64,000 nucleotides of DNA, taken from Planctomycetota bacterium (GTDB lineage Bacteria; Planctomycetota; UBA1135). Of the stretch, positions 42,554 to 50,674 are shown piece after piece (position 1 is the first letter of the stretch; every line of letters starts with the position of its first letter). The position numbers and the translations under genes were made by a program. Location of the stretch: assembly GCA_027623295.1 (NCBI GenBank), contig JAQBXR010000008.1:53614-117613 (forward strand). Direction: 5' to 3'. A model generated the notes under the pieces. It ran no database searches and was not told the DNA's origin. It saw nothing but the letters and a program-made list of their open reading frames with translations.

Positions 42554-43408
42554 ATGAAAACTTTCTCCGCACTCATCGCTGCCCTTTTGCTGACAGTTCC
42601 CGTTGCAGCTCAACACGGCGAGCATGGTGACCATCCTGCTGATGACGTTGTAAAAGCAAAGCAAAAAATATCGGTGCCTACCACTCTTGGTGCACAAACC
42701 ACATGCCCTATTTCAGGGGAAGAACTAGAAGACAAGGATAACTTTGTCGACTACGAAGGCCACCGCATTTACGCATGCTGCAAAAAATGCGTCAAGAAAG
42801 TTACGAAAAAGCCTGAGCAAATCGCACTTGCTATGTACCAGGACGGCATTGCTTTGGAGAACATCCAAACACTCTGCCCAGTTTCCGGTGAGGAGCTCGA
42901 GGACCGCGACACCTTCGTGAAGGTTTACAACAAGACCATCTACACCTGCTGTGAGAAGTGCGCGAAGAAGGTGAAGGCGGATCCATCCAAGTACTTAGAT
43001 GTCATGGAAGGCCGCCAATTGCAAAACACCTGTGCTTACAGTGGCGAAGAGCTAGACGCAGAAGAAGCTTTCATGCTGGAAGGATTCAATGCCGGTGCGT
43101 GTTGCCCGAAATGCGTTGCTAAAGCTCAGGCCGAGCCAGCCACCTTCTTCGCCAAGCTTGAAGAAAAAAGCATGGTGGTCGAATACGCATCCACCGATTG
43201 CTTGGTCATGCCTGGCAAGCCAGTGAATCGTTCTCACTTCGCGACCCTCGGCTCGAAGCGCTACTTCTTCTGTTGCGAGCCTTGCACCATGAAGTTCATG
43301 GAGAACACCGAAAAATTCCTCTCCGGCGAAGCCACGGCTGCCGGTCTGGAAGGTGAAATAGAATGTGCCGATTGCGGCGACGAAAAGTGCGCGGACTGCA
43401 CTGAATAA
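42554..43408 (+). CDS. Exported protein with four YHS/TRASH-like Cys-rich metal-binding repeats
   Basis: 284 residues from the ATG at 42554, 2 nt after the pump stop. A signal peptide (LLLTVPVAAQ) and a His-rich stretch HGEHGDHPADD are followed by four repeats of about 55 residues: CPISGEEL...YACCKKCVKKV, CPVSGEEL...YTCCEKCAKKV, CAYSGEEL...GACCPKCVAKA and CLVMPGKPV...YFFCCEPCTMKF. Each has an early Cys and a later C-C-x-x-C, as in YHS/TRASH-type domains. The C-terminus is also Cys-rich (ECADCGDEKCADC). Inference: a periplasmic metal chaperone or buffer that feeds the Cus-like pump. The fourth repeat is the most diverged. Confidence 0.8.
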   Translation: MKTFSALIAALLLTVPVAAQHGEHGDHPADDVVKAKQKISVPTTLGAQTTCPISGEELEDKDNFVDYEGHRIYACCKKCVKKVTKKPEQIALAMYQDGIALENIQTLCPVSGEELEDRDTFVKVYNKTIYTCCEKCAKKVKADPSKYLDVMEGRQLQNTCAYSGEELDAEEAFMLEGFNAGACCPKCVAKAQAEPATFFAKLEEKSMVVEYASTDCLVMPGKPVNRSHFATLGSKRYFFCCEPCTMKFMENTEKFLSGEATAAGLEGEIECADCGDEKCADCTE

Positions 43409-43411
43409 CAG

Positions 43412-43657
43412 CGTCAGCTCGTGGGCAATTGGGGAATACCCTCTTGCCCACAGGAGCAGCAATCGCCAGAGGTTATTCCAGGTCCTGCTGGTTTTTCCAT
43501 TCCGATCATCGATCTCGATGAGGACCTCGAGCGGCAAGCCATCGTGGACCGAGAAGAAGGGCAGTACTTAGGCCGCGTCGCAAGAAGTCCCCACGCTCTT
43601 TCCGATTACTGGCCAAGAGCAGAAGATGAGAGTCCCGCAACCAGGAGTAGGGTGTAG
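43412..43657 (+). pseudogene. Remnant of a sialidase-like exported protein
   Basis: After the metal operon one frame stays open for about 80 codons. Codons 43499-43573 encode IPIIDLDEDLERQAIVDREEGQYLG; as I remember them, sialidase/BNR-type proteins of planctomycetes and verrucomicrobia have a D-R-E-x-G-Q-Y-L-G-H-P-T segment near the start of the mature chain. Here the similarity stops right after QYLG and the frame ends in TAG soon after. No ribosome site or start is convincing. I read it as a fragment, joined near 43575-43610 to a minus-strand fragment with a signal peptide. Confidence 0.4.
43417..43457 (+). terminator. Hairpin ending the metal-efflux operon
   Basis: A perfect 8-bp stem GTGGGCAA/TTGCCCAC, extended by GCTC/GAGC across a 2-nt bulge, begins 8 nt after the last stop. 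The loop contains GGGG/CCC that may pair further. No T-run follows, so its strength as a terminator is uncertain. Confidence 0.5.
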
Positions 43658-43795
43658 ACGAGGCAGCGCATGTGAATAGCTTATCCCAAGAAGCCCAACT
43701 CCGGTTCCTTGCCTTAGGAGAACTCGTACACCAATCACGCAGCTGCCAAAAACAAAAGCTCCCAGAGCCAAAGTTAGGATCTGAGAGCTTTTCAT
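43568..43795 (-). CDS. Possible short lipoprotein, doubtful
   Basis: An ATG at 43795, 14 nt after the cytidylyltransferase stop, begins KSSQILTLALGAFVFGSC, a good lipoprotein signal. The 75-codon frame then runs through sequence overlapping the signal-peptide fragment at 43609-43671 in another frame, and is rich in residues that look accidental. Either a very small lipoprotein or the front of a decayed gene. Confidence 0.3.
   Translation of the reverse strand: MKSSQILTLALGAFVFGSCVIGVRVLLRQGTGVGLLGISYSHALPRLHPTPGCGTLIFCSWPVIGKSVGTSCDAA
43609..43671 (-). pseudogene. Isolated signal-peptide fragment, truncated gene
   Basis: An ATG at 43671 opens a near-perfect signal peptide (RCLVYTLLLVAGLSSSALGQ) that ends at once in TAA. 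No mature part follows in any frame, and within 40 nt it meets the plus-strand sialidase-like remnant. It looks like the 5' end of an exported-protein gene whose body was deleted. Confidence 0.35.
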
Positions 43796-43809
43796 TTTCT
43801 AGGAACGGA

Positions 43810-44589
43810 TTACCAAACTTTCCACGGCGCATTGCCGCTGGCCCACATCTTCTCGAGCATGTTCCACTCGCGGAAGGTGTCCATTGGAAGCCAGAAGCCT
43901 TCATGATGGAAAGCCATAAGCTGACCATCGGCGGCAAGGTTGCGCAGAGGTTCTTGCTCAAAGGTGAGGTCTTCGCGGTCATCGAGATAATCGAAGACTT
44001 CGCGGTTCAGCACAAAGTAACCACCGTTGATGGCACCCTGCCCCACATCCAGCTTCTCCTTAAACGCGGTGATTTGACCGCCATCGATTTCCAGGTCGCC
44101 GAAACGACTTGGCGGACGCACTGCGGTCAGCGTGGCAATCTTGCCGTGCGACTTATGGAACTCGACCAGCTTGTTGATATCGATATCGGCTAGGCCGTCA
44201 CCGTAGGTCAGCATGAAGACATCGTCGGTGATGTACTTCTTAATTCGCTGCACCCGCGCGCCGGTGAGCGCATCGAGACCGGTTTCAGCGAGATGCACCA
44301 CCCAATCCTTTTCATCCTCAGCTTCGTGAGCATGGGTTTCAATGGTGTTCTCGCCCAGACGCACCGTGACATCGGCCATTTTGGCGCGATAGTTCATGAA
44401 GTACTCCTTGAAATCCCAGGAGCGATAGCCGAGGCACGGAATGAACTCCCGGTGCCCAAAATGACTGTACGTCTTCATGATGTGCCAACAGATGGGAAAT
44501 CCACCAATTGGAACCATAGGTTTTGGAACATTGGCCACTTCACCCTGGATTCGGGTGCCGCGACCACCGCAAAGGATGGCAACCTGCAT
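43810..44589 (-). CDS. rfbF: Glucose-1-phosphate cytidylyltransferase
   Basis: 259 residues. Nucleotidyltransferase signature GGRGTRIQGE, then PKPMVPIGGFPICWHIMKTYSHFGH, and DAHEAEDEKDWVVHLAETG-type middle (key T-G-x-x-T-G-A-R); YGDGLADI with the metal Asp; HEGFWLPMDTFREWNMLEKMW at the end, all as in RfbF. It makes CDP-glucose from CTP and glucose 1-phosphate, the entry to CDP-3,6-dideoxyhexoses or related sugars of LPS O-antigen. It is divergent from an epimerase gene 38 nt away. The downstream CDP-glucose 4,6-dehydratase is not in this window unless one of the nearby SDRs does this. Confidence 0.93.
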   Translation of the reverse strand: MQVAILCGGRGTRIQGEVANVPKPMVPIGGFPICWHIMKTYSHFGHREFIPCLGYRSWDFKEYFMNYRAKMADVTVRLGENTIETHAHEAEDEKDWVVHLAETGLDALTGARVQRIKKYITDDVFMLTYGDGLADIDINKLVEFHKSHGKIATLTAVRPPSRFGDLEIDGGQITAFKEKLDVGQGAINGGYFVLNREVFDYLDDREDLTFEQEPLRNLAADGQLMAFHHEGFWLPMDTFREWNMLEKMWASGNAPWKVW

Positions 44590-44627
44590 GGCGGTAGTAT
44601 ATGGCCGCCTGCCTTCCTAGAACTACC

Positions 44628-45578
44628 ATGGCTGCAACACCCCCCGACCTTTCTCCCCTCGCCGATGGCCGCGTTCTTGTGGTTGGCGGTGGCGGCTACA
44701 TTGCCTCCCGCCTCATTCCGCACCTGATTGAAATCGGTTGCGAACTCGCAGTGCAGGCTTCGTATGTCGAGACGCTGAAGGGCCAAGATCTTCAAGTGTT
44801 CGAGGGACCGGTTGCCAACCCGGCAATCCAGCAAGCCATCCGTGATTTCGACCCGGCCTACGTGCTCGACTTGTCCGGCCGTACCGATCAATCGCATAGT
44901 CGCGACAATGACGATGCCATGGCTGAATCTCATTTCGCCGCCGCCCGCCACCTGGGACGCGCGATTTTGGACGGCCCTTCGCTGAAACGTTGGGTCCACT
45001 GCGGCAGTAATGAGGAGTACGGCAACAATGCGGTTCCCTTCACCGAAGACATGCGCGAGGATCCGGTTTCGGCGTATTCCGTGGGTAAAGTAGCCACTAC
45101 GCATCATCTGAAGATGCTGGCGGATTATGAAAAAGTGCCGGTTTGCATCGTGCGACCCTTCGTGATTTACGGAATTGGCCAAGAACGCGGCCTGATTCCC
45201 TTCTTGATCCGCATGGCCTTCGCCGACCAAGCTTTCGACACCACCGAAGGCAAGCAAACCCGCGATTTCCTCTGGGTCGATGACCTGGTCGATGGCATTT
45301 TGGCGGCTGCTGTGGCCGACGGCGTCGATGGCGAGATCATCAACCTGGGAGCTGGAGTCGAAACCCCGGTCCGTGAGGTGGTTGAAATGGTTTGTCGCCA
45401 TGGCGGCGGCGGGCAGCCCAACTTCGGAGCCATGCAAATGCGCGAGGGCGAGAGTCAGCGTTGCGTGGCAGATATCTCCAAGGCTAAGCGTTTACTGGGT
45501 TGGGTTCCAACCATGAACCTCGACGAAGGCCTCGGCAAAATGGTCGAAGCAGCCCGCGAAAGTTCCGCGCAAAGTTAG
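44628..45578 (+). CDS. NAD-dependent sugar-nucleotide epimerase/dehydratase
   Basis: 316 residues from the ATG at 44628. Rossmann motif VVGGGGYIASRLIPHLIE, active-site region CGSNEEYGNNAVPF and Y-x3-K in YSVGK; the arrangement RPFVIYGIGQERGLIPFLI and DFLWVDDLVDGILAA is typical of extended SDRs of the GDP/CDP/UDP-sugar type. It lies divergent from the cytidylyltransferase and upstream of a glycosyltransferase, so it probably acts on a CDP- or other nucleotide sugar for surface glycan. Substrate not determinable. Confidence 0.88.
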   Translation: MAATPPDLSPLADGRVLVVGGGGYIASRLIPHLIEIGCELAVQASYVETLKGQDLQVFEGPVANPAIQQAIRDFDPAYVLDLSGRTDQSHSRDNDDAMAESHFAAARHLGRAILDGPSLKRWVHCGSNEEYGNNAVPFTEDMREDPVSAYSVGKVATTHHLKMLADYEKVPVCIVRPFVIYGIGQERGLIPFLIRMAFADQAFDTTEGKQTRDFLWVDDLVDGILAAAVADGVDGEIINLGAGVETPVREVVEMVCRHGGGGQPNFGAMQMREGESQRCVADISKAKRLLGWVPTMNLDEGLGKMVEAARESSAQS

Positions 45579-45589
45579 GCTGGTCAGTC

Positions 45590-46537
45590 ATGAGCGAACA
45601 CCCCCGCTTCTCGGTTGTCATCCCTTCTTACGATGAAGAGCCGAACATTCAGGCCCTTGCCGAGCAACTCAAAGCGACCTTTGCCAAAATGGGCGAGGAC
45701 TCGTGGGAAGTCATTTGGGTAGAGAACGGCTCCAGCGACGGCTCTTTAGCGCTCTTGGAAAAGCTGCACAAAGAAGATACACGCTACAAGTATCTCTCCC
45801 TGTCGCGCAACTTCGGACACTCTGGCGCGGTGGCCTGTGGCTTGGACTTTGCCGATGGCGAGTTCGTAGTCATGATGGACGGCGATCTGCAAGATCCACC
45901 TTCCATGATCGAAGACTTCTATAAGAAGCTATCCGACGATGACCTAGATGTGGTTTACGGCCAACGCCTGAAGCGGGATAAGGAAGGCTTCATCAAGCGG
46001 ACGTCCATGAAGATCTTCTACCGCCTGTGGAGGCGGACGGCTTACATTCACGTGCCTCTCGACGCTGGCAACTTTTGCCTCATGCGCCGCGATGTAGTGA
46101 ATGCGCTTTGCTCCATGCGCGAACGCGGGCGCTTCGTTCCTGGCTTACGCGCCTTCGTCGGCTTCAAGCAAGACGGCATTGCCTTTGACCGCCCCGGACG
46201 TGCGGCCGGTGAAGAAAAAACCAACTTCTGGATTCTCTCCGGTATTGCGATGGAAGGATTGCTCGCGTTTTCGGTGTTCCCACTACGCTTGCTCATGATC
46301 CTCGGCATGTTCGCGATTGGCTTCGCGATTATTGCAGCCATGTTCCTGCTGATTGGCAACTGGACCAACATGCTCCACATGGGCAATGACATCTCTTACC
46401 TCACCGCCCTCATGATTCTGATTGGTGGCACAACCATGTTTGGCATTGGCGTGGTTGGAGAATATGTCGGACGCATTTATCAGGAAGTAAAGCAGCGCCC
46501 AATCTATGTGGTTAGGCGTCGCGGTATCGACGCGTGA
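45590..46537 (+). CDS. Family 2 glycosyltransferase, polyprenyl-phosphate type
   Basis: 315 residues from the ATG at 45590. GT2 core SVVIPSYDEEPNIQAL, WVENGSSDGS, SRNFGHSGAVACGLDFADGE and MDGDLQDPPSMI (D-x-D-like metal site), followed by two TM helices at the C-terminus (LLMILGMFAIGFAIIAAMFLL; LTALMILIGGTTMFGIGVVGEYVG). This is the layout of ArnC/GtrB/DPM1-type enzymes that transfer a sugar to undecaprenyl phosphate at the membrane. It follows an epimerase gene by 11 nt and overlaps the next gene. Confidence 0.93.
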   Translation: MSEHPRFSVVIPSYDEEPNIQALAEQLKATFAKMGEDSWEVIWVENGSSDGSLALLEKLHKEDTRYKYLSLSRNFGHSGAVACGLDFADGEFVVMMDGDLQDPPSMIEDFYKKLSDDDLDVVYGQRLKRDKEGFIKRTSMKIFYRLWRRTAYIHVPLDAGNFCLMRRDVVNALCSMRERGRFVPGLRAFVGFKQDGIAFDRPGRAAGEEKTNFWILSGIAMEGLLAFSVFPLRLLMILGMFAIGFAIIAAMFLLIGNWTNMLHMGNDISYLTALMILIGGTTMFGIGVVGEYVGRIYQEVKQRPIYVVRRRGIDA

Positions 46538-46845
46538 AGGTTGGCTTTGCGGTGCTTTATCGCTGGCGCTTGAAACCAGGTAAAGAAGATGCCTTTGTCG
46601 AGGCTTGGGCAAAGATGACTGAGCTCATCAAACAGGAATGTGGCGGGCTTGGCTCGCGGCTACACAAGGCAGAAGACGGCACATGGGCGGCTTATGCGCA
46701 ATGGCCAAACCGCGCTGCTTGGGCGGCTATGCAGGAAATGGACCCGATGGACAGAACGGCCTCAGTGCAAATGCGTGAGGCGGTTGAGGAATCCTTCGAG
46801 CCGGTGCTGATGTCACCAGTTCAGGATTTGTTGTTGTTCGATTAG
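46534..46845 (+). CDS. Small ABM-like (antibiotic biosynthesis monooxygenase fold) protein
   Basis: 103 residues from a GTG at 46534 that overlaps the glycosyltransferase stop (GTGA). Ferredoxin-like alpha/beta fold pattern: VLYRWRLKPGKEDAFVEAWAKMTELI, then LHKAEDGTWAAYAQWPNRAAW. These are hallmarks of the ABM superfamily, which includes quinol monooxygenases and heme-degrading enzymes, but many members have no known activity. Its link to the glycan genes is by position only. Confidence 0.7.
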   Translation: MKVGFAVLYRWRLKPGKEDAFVEAWAKMTELIKQECGGLGSRLHKAEDGTWAAYAQWPNRAAWAAMQEMDPMDRTASVQMREAVEESFEPVLMSPVQDLLLFD

Positions 46846-46946
46846 AGCATGGCGAGCAGGAGTTCGCGTCGGCTCCAAATGCCGTAATCGCTAGAAAGCT
46901 CTGTTTCGGAGGAGGATAAATGGGGTCGGCAAACGACCTCTACAAC

Positions 46947-47930
46947 CTAAACATATAAATCATCTTTTTGAAGATAACTCTGTACATAATCTTTCACTCC
47001 GTCCTCTAAGGAGGTGAAGCCGCCGTCGTATCCCGCCTTTTCGAGTTTCGACATTTCAGCTTGAGTGAAGTACTGGTACTTATCGCGAATCTCCACCGGA
47101 GTGTCGATGAACTTCAGCTGCGGCTTTGCGTTGCACGCGGAGAAGACTGCATAAGCGAGGTCGGCGAAGCTACGCGCCTTACCGGTACCCACGTTGAACA
47201 GGCCCTGGGCCTCCGGGTGGTCGAATAACCACAGCATGACTTTGACCACATCCTTTACGTAGATGAAGTCGCGCAGCTGACCGCCGTCTGCATAATCTGG
47301 GTGATGGGAACGGAACAGCTGGGCTGCCTCCCCCGCCTCCACCTTTGGCGTGAGTTGATGGACCACACTCCGCATGGAGCCTTTGTGATATTCGTTGGGG
47401 CCGTATACGTTGAAGAACTTCAGGCCGACGCACTGCGGTGGATGGCTTCCACCTTCACGTAGCAGTCGCGCAAGGCGTCGGTCGACCATGTGCTTGCTCC
47501 AACCGTAGGCATTGAGTGGGCGGAGTTGGCTAAGGGCTTCGCGCGAATCGTCGTCCGCGAAACCCTGGGAGCCATCGCCGTAGGTTGCAGCGGACGATGC
47601 ATAGATAAAGCGCGCTTTGTGCACACTGCACCAACGGTACAAATCCAAGGTGAGCCGAATGTTGTTTTCGACAATGCGGTCGACGTCGGTTTCGGTGGTC
47701 GCAGAAATCGCGCCCATGTGAAACACCGCTTGCACGTGATCGCCATCGCGGCCATCGAGGAAGGAGCGTAAATCGGCGGGGCGGATGACATCGGCCAAAT
47801 CTCGTTTGGCAATGTTCTTCCACATCTCGCCGCTGCCAAGATGGTCCACCACCACCAGCTCCCCACGTCCTTCTAGTGCGGCGAGCAAATTGCTGCCGAT
47901 AAAGCCTGCGCCACCTGTGACGATGATCAT
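46947..47930 (-). CDS. hldD: ADP-L-glycero-D-manno-heptose 6-epimerase
   Basis: 327 residues of the HldD/RfaD type: IIVTGGAGFIGSNLLAAL, FHMGAISATTETD, YASSAATYGDGSQGF, NAYGWSKHMVDR and LKFFNVYGPNEYHKGSM all fit the family. It inverts C6 of ADP-D,D-heptose to ADP-L,D-heptose for the LPS inner core, which argues for a lipopolysaccharide outer membrane. It is the last gene of the minus-strand run kamA-like, scoA, scoB, aminotransferase, hldD. The gap to the aminotransferase stop is 44 nt, so it may have its own promoter. Confidence 0.93.
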   Translation of the reverse strand: MIIVTGGAGFIGSNLLAALEGRGELVVVDHLGSGEMWKNIAKRDLADVIRPADLRSFLDGRDGDHVQAVFHMGAISATTETDVDRIVENNIRLTLDLYRWCSVHKARFIYASSAATYGDGSQGFADDDSREALSQLRPLNAYGWSKHMVDRRLARLLREGGSHPPQCVGLKFFNVYGPNEYHKGSMRSVVHQLTPKVEAGEAAQLFRSHHPDYADGGQLRDFIYVKDVVKVMLWLFDHPEAQGLFNVGTGKARSFADLAYAVFSACNAKPQLKFIDTPVEIRDKYQYFTQAEMSKLEKAGYDGGFTSLEDGVKDYVQSYLQKDDLYV

Positions 47931-47974
47931 GGGTCTATCGTAACTGAGCGAACTTCAGGAGCAAGCAATTGGGC

Positions 47975-49285
47975 TTACAGCTTGCGGAAGCCGGCTTCCA
48001 TGGCATTCACGAAGTCATCGACTTCGGCTTCACCCATGGGCGTGGAAAGTGTTCCAGCGCAGGTGTTGATCATAATGAAGCCAGATTCGAACATGTGATC
48101 GAGCTGTAGGTTCACCAAACGATTCTCTTCGGCAGAAGCGTAGGTTTCGCGATAGTTGCGCGGGGCCTGGTCCTTGAAGTGCACGCGGAACATGGAGCCG
48201 CCGCCAGTGACACACGCCGTGATTCCGGTTCTTTCAATCGCCGCTTCGAGTCCCTTGATGGTGCGTTCCGTCAACCCATTAAGGCGCTTTACGGCAACTT
48301 CATCGAACAGTTTCATGGCTGTGAACCCGGCGGTCATGGTAATCGGATTCGCCGAGAAGGTGCCGGAGTGAGGAAACAAAACCTTATCAGCGAGCGGGTT
48401 CATGACATCCATAACGTCGGCGCGACCAGCAAGTGCACCGACTGGGAAGCCACCACCGATGGCTTTCCCCATGGCAGTCAAATCGGGCTTGCAGTCGTAC
48501 CACGCCTGTGCACCGGCGAACTCCGAACGGAAGGTGACGACTTCATCGTAAACCAACAATGCGCCATTTTCTTCGGTCCACTTGCGCAACGCCAAAATGA
48601 AATCCGGCTGCGCCTTCATCAGGCCAACGCGGTGCGGCATCAGGTCGATCAAAACTGCTGCTAGCTGAGTCTTGTGTTGATCCAGAATCGCGATAGCTCG
48701 ATCGATGTCGTTAAATGGAATCACTACCACATCGTTCAATGCGGACACCGGGGTTCCGTGTGAAACGGGAACACTGTGCGGCTTATCTTCACTACCCCAA
48801 AGTTCCGGCTTGGTCGTTTGACTGACCTCGGCGTAATCGTAAAGACCATGGTAGGCCCCTTCAACTTTTGCGATTTTGGGACGTCCAGTAAACGCGCGCG
48901 AAGCTTTCAACGCGCCCATCACCGCTTCGGTGCCGGAGTTGACAAAGCGCAACTTTTCAAAGGAAGGGCAACGCTTGCACAAATATTCGGCGTACTCCAC
49001 TTCGATTTCCGTTGCGAGTGTGAAGGCCGTACCGCGATGCAGTTGCGCAGTGACCGCTGCCACCATTTCTGGATTCGCGTGACCATGCAAAAGCGAAGCC
49101 ATGTTGTTTGAGAAATCGATGTACTCCACACCTTCGATATCGCTCACCCGGAAACCAGCACCATGATCCGCGTAAAGCGGGTGCGGTTTCCGCAACACGG
49201 TATTGCGACTGACCCCGCCCGGCAGGGTGCGCAGGGCTCGTTCGTATAGTGCAGCGCTTTTTGAAGAAGTCTTGGAATTAGTCAT
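47975..49285 (-). CDS. Class III PLP aminotransferase, glutamate-1-semialdehyde-mutase/beta-aminotransferase-like
   Basis: 436 residues. PLP Lys in LTAMGKAIGGGFPVGAL, cofactor Asp in YDEVVTFRSEF, FVNSGTEAVMGALKASR and EGAYHGLYDYAEV. Annotation pipelines would call this HemL, but HemL has D-E-V-x-x-G-F-R after the Asp, and here it is D-E-V-V-T-F-R with one residue missing. Such shortened loops occur in beta-amino-acid aminotransferases of the same subgroup. The gene sits in an operon with a KamA-like aminomutase and 3-oxoacid CoA-transferase, not heme genes, so transamination of a beta-amino acid to a beta-keto acid is a good hypothesis. Confidence 0.85.
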   Translation of the reverse strand: MTNSKTSSKSAALYERALRTLPGGVSRNTVLRKPHPLYADHGAGFRVSDIEGVEYIDFSNNMASLLHGHANPEMVAAVTAQLHRGTAFTLATEIEVEYAEYLCKRCPSFEKLRFVNSGTEAVMGALKASRAFTGRPKIAKVEGAYHGLYDYAEVSQTTKPELWGSEDKPHSVPVSHGTPVSALNDVVVIPFNDIDRAIAILDQHKTQLAAVLIDLMPHRVGLMKAQPDFILALRKWTEENGALLVYDEVVTFRSEFAGAQAWYDCKPDLTAMGKAIGGGFPVGALAGRADVMDVMNPLADKVLFPHSGTFSANPITMTAGFTAMKLFDEVAVKRLNGLTERTIKGLEAAIERTGITACVTGGGSMFRVHFKDQAPRNYRETYASAEENRLVNLQLDHMFESGFIMINTCAGTLSTPMGEAEVDDFVNAMEAGFRKL

Positions 49286-49288
49286 GGT

Positions 49289-49963
49289 TCAATTTGCAGA
49301 GGGAGCAGGAATCGGAATCAACGGAGCGCCAGTACGTTGCGCAACGTATTCAAAGGACACGCCAGGGCTCAACTCCACCAGCTGAAAACCCTCCTCGGTA
49401 ATTTCAATCACCGCAAGGTCGGTGTAAATCCGATTCACAACACCGGGTCCAGTTAATGGATAGGTACACGCGTCGATCAATTTCGGATCGCCGTGTTTAG
49501 TGCAGTGTTGCGTGACGACAAATACAGATTTCACACCGGCAACAAGGTCCATTGCACCGCCGACGGCAGGGATGGCGTCGGGGCCGCCAGTAGACCAGTT
49601 TGCAAGATCTCCGTTTTGTGCGACTTGCAATGCCCCAAGCACACAAATGTCCAGGTGCCCGCCGCGAATCATCGCGAAGCTATCGGGGTGTTGGAAGTAA
49701 CTTGCGCCTGGAATCGCGGTGACTTGGCGCTTACCTGCGTTGATCAGTTCAGGTTCCCCTTCCCCTTCCGCCGGCGAAGGGCCCATGCCCAACAAGCCAT
49801 TCTCGGTGTGGTAAATGAACTCGCGACCTTCGGGCACAAATCGTGTAATGAGTTCGGGGATTCCAATGCCGAGGTTCACGTAGGAGCCATCGGGGATATC
49901 TATGGCAACACGTTGCGCCATTTCATCGCGGGTTAATCCAAGCGTGGGAGTTTCCGATTTCAT
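49289..49963 (-). CDS. scoB: 3-oxoacid CoA-transferase subunit B
   Basis: 224 residues, the beta subunit of the SCOT/AtoDA-type transferase: GSYVNLGIGIPELITRF, catalytic Glu in YHTENGLLGMG, AMDLVAGVKSVFVVTQH and TGPGVVNRIYTDLAVIEI. It forms a thioester on the Glu to move CoA between succinate or acetate and a 3-oxo acid. Start overlaps the A subunit stop (ATGA). Three bases separate its end from the aminotransferase start. Confidence 0.93.
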   Translation of the reverse strand: MKSETPTLGLTRDEMAQRVAIDIPDGSYVNLGIGIPELITRFVPEGREFIYHTENGLLGMGPSPAEGEGEPELINAGKRQVTAIPGASYFQHPDSFAMIRGGHLDICVLGALQVAQNGDLANWSTGGPDAIPAVGGAMDLVAGVKSVFVVTQHCTKHGDPKLIDACTYPLTGPGVVNRIYTDLAVIEITEEGFQLVELSPGVSFEYVAQRTGAPLIPIPAPSAN

Positions 49964-50670
49964 GGATAGGTCACTCCCGCTGCAACGAGTACCGATTCGT
50001 GCGCTGGGTTTTGCACTTGCACCACCCGGTTTACAAAGATGCCCGGTGTGACCACCACTTCGGGGTCAATCTGGCCTGGGGCAACAACACTGGCCGTTTG
50101 CACAATCGTGACCGCGCCGGCCATGGCCATCGGTGGCGCAAAGTTGCGTGCGGTTTTGTTAAAGATTAAGTTGCCGTAGGTATCTGCCTTCAAGCACTTA
50201 ATCAGCGAGAAATCGGCTTTCAGGCCGCGCTCCATTACATACTCTTGACCATCGAAGACGCGCGATTCTTTGCCTTCGGCGAGCAAGGTGCCTACGGCAG
50301 TTGCGGTGTAGAACGCTGGAATGCCTGCACCCCCCGCACGAATGCGTTCGGCCAAAGTTCCTTGCGGCACCAGCTCCAACTCAATCGCCCCACTGCGATA
50401 AAGCTCGGGGAAGACGGTCGAGTTCAGCGACCGTGGATAGGAGCAAATCATCTTCGCTACCCTCCCTGCTTTGATCAAAGCGGCAAGGCCAACCTCGCCG
50501 CTTCCAGTGTTGTTGTTGACTACGGTGAGTCCAGTGGCGCCCTGGTCGATGAGTGCATGAATCAACTCGATGGGGCTACCCGCTTCACCAAATCCGCCGA
50601 TCATGACCGTCGCGCCATCGAAGATGTCAGCAACGGCCGCGGCAACAGAGGGGACCTCTTTGTTGATCAT
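49960..50670 (-). CDS. scoA: 3-oxoacid CoA-transferase subunit A
   Basis: 236 residues: MIGGFGEAGSPIELIHALIDQ, VVNNNTGSGEVGLAALIKAGRV and GGAGIPAFYTATAVGTLLAEGKE, the alpha-subunit pattern of SCOT/AtoD. It partners subunit B to make or use 3-oxoacyl-CoA. The gene starts 4 nt after the KamA-like stop, so it is in the same transcript. Together with thiolase (18429) it could send a beta-keto acid to acetyl-CoA. Confidence 0.93.
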   Translation of the reverse strand: MINKEVPSVAAAVADIFDGATVMIGGFGEAGSPIELIHALIDQGATGLTVVNNNTGSGEVGLAALIKAGRVAKMICSYPRSLNSTVFPELYRSGAIELELVPQGTLAERIRAGGAGIPAFYTATAVGTLLAEGKESRVFDGQEYVMERGLKADFSLIKCLKADTYGNLIFNKTARNFAPPMAMAGAVTIVQTASVVAPGQIDPEVVVTPGIFVNRVVQVQNPAHESVLVAAGVTYP

Positions 50671-50674
50671 GGAA

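Noticed and set aside
46847..46949. Open frame of about 33 codons after the hldD stop, ending LLLAML
   Set aside because: The stop is TAG, not TGA, and HldD already has its normal length. No conserved extension is known to me, so pyrrolysine or read-through is not supported.
47975..49285. Calling the aminotransferase hemL
   Set aside because: The G-F-R after the cofactor Asp is absent and no heme-precursor gene is adjacent; operon context points to amino-acid metabolism.
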